Below the pieces are notes generated by a model, which worked only from the letters and a program-made list of their open reading frames with translations, was not told where the DNA came from and ran no database searches. Made by a program: the position numbers and the translations under genes. A DNA stretch of 17,808 nucleotides, taken from NCBI GenBank assembly GCA_937927665.1, contig CALBRY010000373.1:1-17808 (forward strand), written 5' to 3'. Shown here piece by piece: positions 14,865 to 17,808 of this stretch. This stretch comes from an uncultured Chloroflexota bacterium. GTDB lineage: Bacteria > Chloroflexota > Anaerolineae > Aggregatilineales > Phototrophicaceae. Positions within the stretch are counted from its first letter, which is position 1; each line of letters begins with the position of its first letter.

Positions 14865-15587
14865 TTACGGAGTGATCGGGTTTTCGCTCACCAAAATGAG
14901 TGTGCCCGGTTCAAAAATGCTGGTGCAGGTGAGACCGGGGAACTCCGGCACACTGTAAGAACCGATGATCTCCGCGACGCGCGGTGAGCGGCTTGCCGCC
15001 ATCCAAATAAGCGTACCTTCCCCGCGCAAACACATCACGAATCCACCTTCAAAGTATGTCAGACTGCTGGGCGGCGGGCTGAAAATATCAACTGCCTGTT
15101 GTACGCCCAGATCGAGCAGTCCAGCGATACCAAGATTCGCTTCGCTGTACAGCGGACTCCCCAACCATGTCGTTGCACCACCATTGTGATAGAGCACGCG
15201 GCAGTTGATCGCATATGCCAGCGCGTCCGGCACACCAGTACGCACGACTGCATCCGGGTTTTGGTTTTCAGTGTCACAGGTAGGCGCGGGCGGCGGTGGC
15301 GGCGTGTCATAGATCGACAGGGTGACGACGGCTTGCGTCCCAATCGGGTACTCCGGTGCGCTCGTGCCGATCACCGTGTGACGAATGCTGATCTCGCGAC
15401 TGGTGTTAATGTTGAGCGTCGTCAGCACGCTGAACGGGATTGTCTGCGGCGTTGTGTCCGTGAATGTCAGCATAAACGGTGCATTATTCCCATTCACGAT
15501 AAGCTGATCGGTCGGAAACTCCACCAGCACGGTGATCGGCGCAGCGGTCGGCGGGGTGAGCAGGCGGATCGTATAGCTGCCTGTCAA
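14865..15587 (-). CDS. C-terminal fragment of the Calx-beta repeat protein, after a frameshift
   Basis: This 240-residue frame is not an independent gene. Its only start is a TTG (15587) inside a repeat, and it continues the frame of the upstream part after a one-base shift in the G6 run at 15608-15613. With one extra base the join reads PPLFQLTEGLTGSYTIRL, the expected continuation of a repeat that begins DDDSAGLSV. The fragment completes the last beta-sandwich, adds another strand-rich segment, a short Pro-rich linker (DTPPPPPAPT) and a final domain of about 140 residues. That domain holds four cysteines (in PTCDT, INCRV, VMCLRG and LTCTS), which could form two disulfides outside the cell. 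I do not recognise the domain. No sorting signal or membrane anchor closes the protein. Confidence 0.75.
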   Translation of the reverse strand: MTGSYTIRLLTPPTAAPITVLVEFPTDQLIVNGNNAPFMLTFTDTTPQTIPFSVLTTLNINTSREISIRHTVIGTSAPEYPIGTQAVVTLSIYDTPPPPPAPTCDTENQNPDAVVRTGVPDALAYAINCRVLYHNGGATTWLGSPLYSEANLGIAGLLDLGVQQAVDIFSPPPSSLTYFEGGFVMCLRGEGTLIWMAASRSPRVAEIIGSYSVPEFPGLTCTSIFEPGTLILVSENPITP

Positions 15588-17808
15588 ACCTTCGGTAAGC
15601 TGGAAGAGGGGGGCGTAACGCTTAGCCCGGCGCTGTCATCGTCGGTATTCGTCACCTGCACATCTGCCGGATCAATCGGCGCGTACACCGTGTCGCTTGT
15701 GGCGATCGTCGTAGTGATGGTGTAACTCACATTGCCGTCATCCTGATCATCGTTCACACCTGTCACCGTGACGGTTTGGTTGTCCGCCCAGTTAGCAGAT
15801 GTGAATGTCAGGGCGGTTATGTCGAGCGTACCTTCGGTCGCATCCACGCCATTCAGAGTGATCGTGACATCGCTTGTGGGCTGCGAGAACAAACGCACAT
15901 TGAACTGCGCCGCCATCCCGTCTTCGCCTGTCGTCAGAGCGAGCGGATCAACAAACACGCCCGCATTATCGTTGTCGGTGATATTGGCAGACACGGGCGA
16001 CACGCTCAACCCGTTGTAATTCGTATCGGCGCTGCTCACGCCAAACGTCACCGATCCGTTGTGCGTTCCTTCCACTACATCGTCATTGATCGCTGTCACC
16101 GTCACCGTTTGCGCTTGATTCCAATTCGCGGAGGTAAACGTGAGTTGAAGCGGCGACGTATTCGTCACGCTTGCCTGCGAGTCACCCCCTACCGTGATCG
16201 TCACATCACTCGTGGGCTGACTGGTCAGCACGACCGTGAAATCATCGGTCGCGCCGCCTTCCGTCACATCGGTTGATCCGCCGCTCTGCGTAACAGTGAA
16301 CGCCGCATTATCGTTGTCGGTGATGCTTACGAATACAGGGGGTAGGCTGAATGCGCTGTAATCCGTGTCTGCGCTGCTCACGCTGAACGTCACTGATCCG
16401 CTGTGCGCTCCTTCAACCACAGCATCATCAACCGCCGTCACCGTCACCGTTTGCGCCTGATTCCAGTTCGCGGCGCTAAACGTGAGTTGGAGCGGCGGCG
16501 TATTCGTGACGCTTGCCTGCGAGTCACCCGCTACCGTGATCGTCACATCGCTCGTGGGCTGGCTGGTCAGCACAATGGTGAAATCATCGGTCGGGCCGCC
16601 TTCCGTCACATCGGTTGATCCGCCGCTCGGCGTGAGGGTGATGCCCGCCGTGTCGTCGTCGTTCACGGTGACGCTCGCGGGTGCGCCGCTGCTTGATGCT
16701 GTGCCGCTCGTGCCAGCGGTTACCCCTGTAATCGCAAACTGGAGTGTGAAATCCGGCTCGTTAATCACGTCACCAATCACGGTGATCGTTACGTTTTGCG
16801 CGCCGCTGCCCTGTGCAAACGTCAACGTGCCGCCCGTTAGCGCGGCGGTGAAATCATCGCTCGTCGTCGTACCGGTCGTATCGGTGAGGGTGTATGTCAC
16901 ACTGCCGCCAACATTCGCAATCGCATCACCGGGAGTCACGGTGAATGTGACGGTCGTGTTCGCACCTGTGCCCTCGCTCACCGGGCTTGCCGAACTTGAT
17001 ATCGTGAAAGGAATGTCGTTGTCCAAGATAGACACATCAACATCGTTCACATCCGCCGCGCCGAGATTGTTATAAGCCCCGTCACTGCTTATCGGATCAC
17101 CCGTGGTGATATGGCAAACATGAGACGCGGTTTCGACGGAGGCATCGTTAATGGCGGTCACGCTCACCAACTGCGATGCAATAGCGTTTGCGGGTAAAAT
17201 CACTGTATCGATACTTAAGCTGCACTGCCCATCCGTAGACAAGGAAATGCTTACTGACGACGTGGGAGGTGTTTGCAGCATGATGCTGAAACTGGTGGTC
17301 GCCAGCGTATTGTCTTCGGGCAGTGCGCCGAGGCTGCTGGTATCGACCAAAACACCCGCCGTATCGTCGTCGGCGATCGTCACTATAGCATTCGTGATCG
17401 TGTCCAGATCGTAGTCTGAACCATCCGTCAGCGTGAGTTCAACGGTTTCATCCGTTTCATCGATCTGATCGTTGACAGGCGTAATCACCAGATCAACGAA
17501 TGCCTGATTCGCAGGGATGATCACCGTGCCGTTCAGGAAGGGTGAATAATCGATGAACTGCGACGCTGATCCGCCGACGGTGTACGTCACGGTATGCGAG
17601 AAGGTGGTATCGCCCGTGCGGGTAATACGGAACGTGCCTGTGTCCGGTGCCTCGCTTGCGGACGCATCCTGCGCGGCGATGCTCACCACGGGCAGAATGC
17701 GCTGCACATTCAGCACCACCTGACCTGCATCAAAGATGAATGCCCAGTCCGCACTGCGAATGCGGTAGGTCGTACCCGCCGTCAGCGCCAGTGTGAGCTT
17801 GGAATTAT
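15584..17808 (-). CDS. Calx-beta-type repeat protein, partial (5' end beyond the window)
   Basis: The frame is open to the right edge. Upstream of the nominal GTG at 17719 the in-frame codons continue in the same style (LTAGTTYRIRSADWAFIF), so that GTG is not the real start. The visible part has about six complete beta-sandwich repeats of 105-120 residues, each ending in an acidic DxDxAG-like turn (DDDTAG, DNDNA, NDDDTAG) and carrying VTV(T)xxND strands, typical of Calx-beta domains that bind calcium through such acidic loops. Two neighbouring repeats are nearly identical. It is probably a secreted or surface adhesion or structural protein, but the signal and N-terminal domains lie outside. 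The frame ends early at 15584 because of the G6 frameshift. It is convergent with the sensory operon and shows no functional link to it. Confidence 0.8.
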   Translation of the reverse strand, partial: NSKLTLALTAGTTYRIRSADWAFIFDAGQVVLNVQRILPVVSIAAQDASASEAPDTGTFRITRTGDTTFSHTVTYTVGGSASQFIDYSPFLNGTVIIPANQAFVDLVITPVNDQIDETDETVELTLTDGSDYDLDTITNAIVTIADDDTAGVLVDTSSLGALPEDNTLATTSFSIMLQTPPTSSVSISLSTDGQCSLSIDTVILPANAIASQLVSVTAINDASVETASHVCHITTGDPISSDGAYNNLGAADVNDVDVSILDNDIPFTISSSASPVSEGTGANTTVTFTVTPGDAIANVGGSVTYTLTDTTGTTTSDDFTAALTGGTLTFAQGSGAQNVTITVIGDVINEPDFTLQFAITGVTAGTSGTASSSGAPASVTVNDDDTAGITLTPSGGSTDVTEGGPTDDFTIVLTSQPTSDVTITVAGDSQASVTNTPPLQLTFSAANWNQAQTVTVTAVDDAVVEGAHSGSVTFSVSSADTDYSAFSLPPVFVSITDNDNAAFTVTQSGGSTDVTEGGATDDFTVVLTSQPTSDVTITVGGDSQASVTNTSPLQLTFTSANWNQAQTVTVTAINDDVVEGTHNGSVTFGVSSADTNYNGLSVSPVSANITDNDNAGVFVDPLALTTGEDGMAAQFNVRLFSQPTSDVTITLNGVDATEGTLDITALTFTSANWADNQTVTVTGVNDDQDDGNVSYTITTTIATSDTVYAPIDPADVQVTNTDDDSAGLSVTPPSSSLPKV
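15608..15613 (-). other. G6 homopolymer at the frameshift of the repeat protein
   Basis: A run of six G (six C in the coding strand) lies exactly where the upstream frame leaves the repeat pattern. Seven bases would restore one continuous frame with the expected repeat sequence; five would not. This is either a sequencing or assembly error or a natural, possibly slipping, tract. Confidence 0.75.
15961..16644 (-). repeat. Tandem 342-bp coding repeat (two units)
   Basis: Units 15961-16302 and 16303-16644 align base for base at an offset of 342 bp (114 codons) without gaps. Long stretches are identical or nearly so, for example around 16155-16286 and 16497-16628. Each unit encodes one Calx-beta-like domain of the pattern VTEGG-DDFT-VLTSQPTSDVTITV. 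The flanking repeats of the same protein are much more diverged at DNA level, so this pair looks like a recent duplication or a gene-conversion product. Confidence 0.85.

Noticed and set aside
15099..17075. Several plus-strand frames opposite the Calx-beta protein
   Set aside because: Their repeated His/Arg-rich or Val/Pro-rich sequence mirrors the DNA repeats of the real minus-strand gene. They have no start signals or domains.

Overview
The window carries a pentose-sugar locus, a membrane sensory cluster and the end of a large repeat protein. Base composition is moderate. The protein styles (twin-Arg and Sec-exported sugar-binding proteins without lipoboxes, hybrid kinases with Cache-like sensors, a Calx-beta repeat protein with a proline linker and a Cys-containing tail) suggest a Chloroflexota bacterium, perhaps of the Anaerolineae type. 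That placement is inference from protein style; no marker gene is present.

Layout. (1) 1-378 is AT-rich and mostly non-coding. It holds two sites nearly identical to the ideal lac operator. (2) 379-3771, plus strand: a LacI-family repressor, ribulokinase (araB) and L-ribulose-5-phosphate 4-epimerase (araD). The isomerase araA is not in the window. (3) 3876-8555, minus strand: a four-gene sugar ABC transporter in the same order as E. coli ytfQ-ytfR-ytfT-yjfF. It converges on araD across a hairpin. The binding protein is closely similar to the galactofuranose-binding protein YtfQ as I recall it. A long hairpin separates ytfQ from ytfR. (4) 8730-14775, plus strand and divergent from the transporter: a hybrid histidine kinase, a lone receiver protein, a second sugar-binding protein with a twin-arginine signal, a HisKA_3-type kinase and a NarL/LuxR-type response regulator. 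(5) 14865 to the right edge, minus strand: the C-terminal part of a large secreted Calx-beta repeat protein, interrupted by a one-base frameshift in a run of six G. It runs off the window.

Working model. The transporter imports a furanose-type sugar (galactofuranose-like or L-arabinofuranose; not decided by sequence). AraB and AraD carry L-ribulose to D-xylulose-5-phosphate. The LacI-type repressor probably controls its own araBD operon through the two operators. The divergent sensory cluster probably reads extracellular sugar through the orphan binding protein and acts through the LuxR-type regulator. The transporter is the obvious candidate target because no lac-type operator lies upstream of it. 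The most notable feature is this sensor set: one solute-binding protein without its own permease, embedded between two histidine kinases of different classes and three receiver domains, beside a complete transporter that has its own paralogous binding protein.
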